Source: Anaerolineaceae bacterium
Lineage (GTDB): Bacteria; Chloroflexota; Anaerolineae; Anaerolineales; UBA11657
NCBI GenBank assembly: GCA_003569365.1
Contig: BGOS01000006.1
Location: 186,001-250,000 of the forward strand
Length of the DNA: 64,000 bases
Direction: 5' to 3'
The notes beneath the pieces were generated by a model, which saw nothing but the letters and a program-made list of their open reading frames with translations, did not search any database and had not been told where the DNA came from. The position numbers and the translations under genes are program-made. Position 1 is the stretch's first letter, and each line of letters opens with the position of its first letter. Of the stretch, positions 63,458 to 64,000 are shown one piece after another.

Positions 63458-63988
63458 ATGAAGCACCTCGACCAACTCCTGCACGATGTAGCATCGGCCC
63501 GGAAGCGTTACACCAGCGCCGTAGAAACGCTCACCGATGAGCAGGCCCACTGGAAGCCATCAACCGATGACTGGAGTGTCGCAGAGAATACCGAGCACCT
63601 TTATTGGGCTGGGCACGGAGGAATCTGGGGGATGTGGCGGGCGCTACTCGCAAAACAGAACGGCAAACCTGTTTGGGAGGGCGAATTGACTCACAGGGGC
63701 TTACCAATCTAGACAATAATTGAACGGACCTGGCAGCTCAAAGAGAACGCCCCGGCCATTGCAATTCCGCGCATGGGTGGCCCACTTGCCTTCTGGCTGT
63801 CGGCACTTAACAGCCTGCAACAACCCCTGACCGACCTGGCAACTGCTTTGGCTGAAGAAGAGCCCGAATCCATTATTCATCCGCACCCTATTTCTGGCCC
63901 GTTAGACATCTGGCAGCGCTATCAATTCTTGCGTTACCACATAGACTTGCATCGAAATCAGGTCTTGGCGTTGGGGTTGAAGCAATAA
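63458..63988 (+). pseudogene. DinB-family protein gene interrupted by an in-frame amber codon
   Basis: The frame codes for a DinB_2-like four-helix protein of 176 residues (KHLDQLLHDVASARKRYTSA; DDWSVAENTEHLYWAGHGG; then IIERTWQLKENAPAIAIPRM and a C-terminal RYHIDLHRNQVLAL with His ligands). A TAG at 63710-63712 splits it after LTHRGLPI. The family usually has Glu here (GAG), so a single G-to-T change would explain it. Either the gene is broken or the base is a sequencing error. Confidence 0.7.
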
Positions 63989-64000
63989 GAATCTCCGCCG

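Noticed and set aside
63710-63712. Amber codon as pyrrolysine
   Set aside because: DinB proteins have no known pyrrolysine; the aligned residue is normally Glu and one base change explains the codon.
1-64000. CRISPR arrays, insertion sequences, prophage or rRNA genes
   Set aside because: No regularly spaced repeats, transposase or integrase motifs, or rRNA signature sequences were found on either strand.

Overview
The window comes from a GC-rich bacterial chromosome, most likely a member of the Chloroflexota (inference). The signs are Pro/Thr-rich linkers in surface lipoproteins, a NADH dehydrogenase operon with two nuoM copies, an ATP synthase b subunit carrying a delta-like C-terminus, a eukaryote/archaeon-type prolyl-tRNA synthetase and a standalone TrpB2. 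No rRNA, tRNA, CRISPR array, IS element or prophage was seen. Genes are dense, with many 4-base start/stop overlaps. Roughly 1-37,200 is transcribed leftward and most of 37,300-64,000 rightward, apart from a leftward block at 48,700-53,700.

Left part (1-15,100, minus strand): partial myo-inositol-phosphate synthase, methylmalonate-semialdehyde dehydrogenase, a THUMP-like methyltransferase, the rpsO-pnp pair, proS, and a housekeeping/nucleotide-sanitation run (LOG protein, phosphoesterase, NUDIX, MazG). These are followed by metK behind a SAM-I riboswitch, an undecaprenyl-phosphate sugar transferase and murE.

Energy block (15,200-26,906, minus): nuoA-H-J-K-L-M-M-N followed directly by atpZ-atpB-atpE-atpF/H. 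Only the membrane sectors of complex I and ATP synthase are encoded here. The peripheral arm (nuoB-G, nuoI) and the F1 genes (alpha, gamma, beta, epsilon) are absent. A strong sigma70-type promoter precedes nuoA and a strong hairpin ends the block.

Accessory operon (27,028-31,504, minus): a tight six-gene set of RibD-type reductase, BchC-like dehydrogenase, ABM-domain protein, a Cys-to-Glu PTPS/QueD homologue, a GT4 glycosyltransferase and a methyltransferase. It looks like an uncharacterised pathway for a modified, glycosylated pterin or pyrimidine. Lipid acyltransferase and heme A synthase genes follow. Next comes an iron operon: a membrane-anchored DtxR-FeoA-FeoA fusion and a FeoB split into two genes, behind a promoter with a palindromic metal-repressor box.

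Right part: two surface lipoproteins (12 PD40 repeats; LysM/M23-like), an endonuclease IV-like protein, an M20 peptidase, hydrolases, and trpB2. The trpB2 gene is preceded by a histone-H1-like Lys/Ala-rich coding stretch put out of frame by an 8-base insertion. FAH and epimerase genes, an orphan amino-acid ABC ATPase, DUF2237, DUF169, moaB and a Zn/Mn ABC transporter follow.

The most striking locus is 53,849-55,359. A MerR-type DNA-binding domain is fused to a peroxiredoxin-like CxxC domain. It is followed 10 bases later by a paralogous peroxiredoxin-like gene in which the first Cys of the motif is an in-frame TGA, with a bacterial SECIS-like hairpin 25 bases downstream. This is a strong selenoprotein candidate next to its own likely redox regulator. 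The window ends with carotenoid-desaturase-like and hydrolase genes, a PhoB/PhoR-type two-component pair and a DinB-family gene broken by an amber codon.
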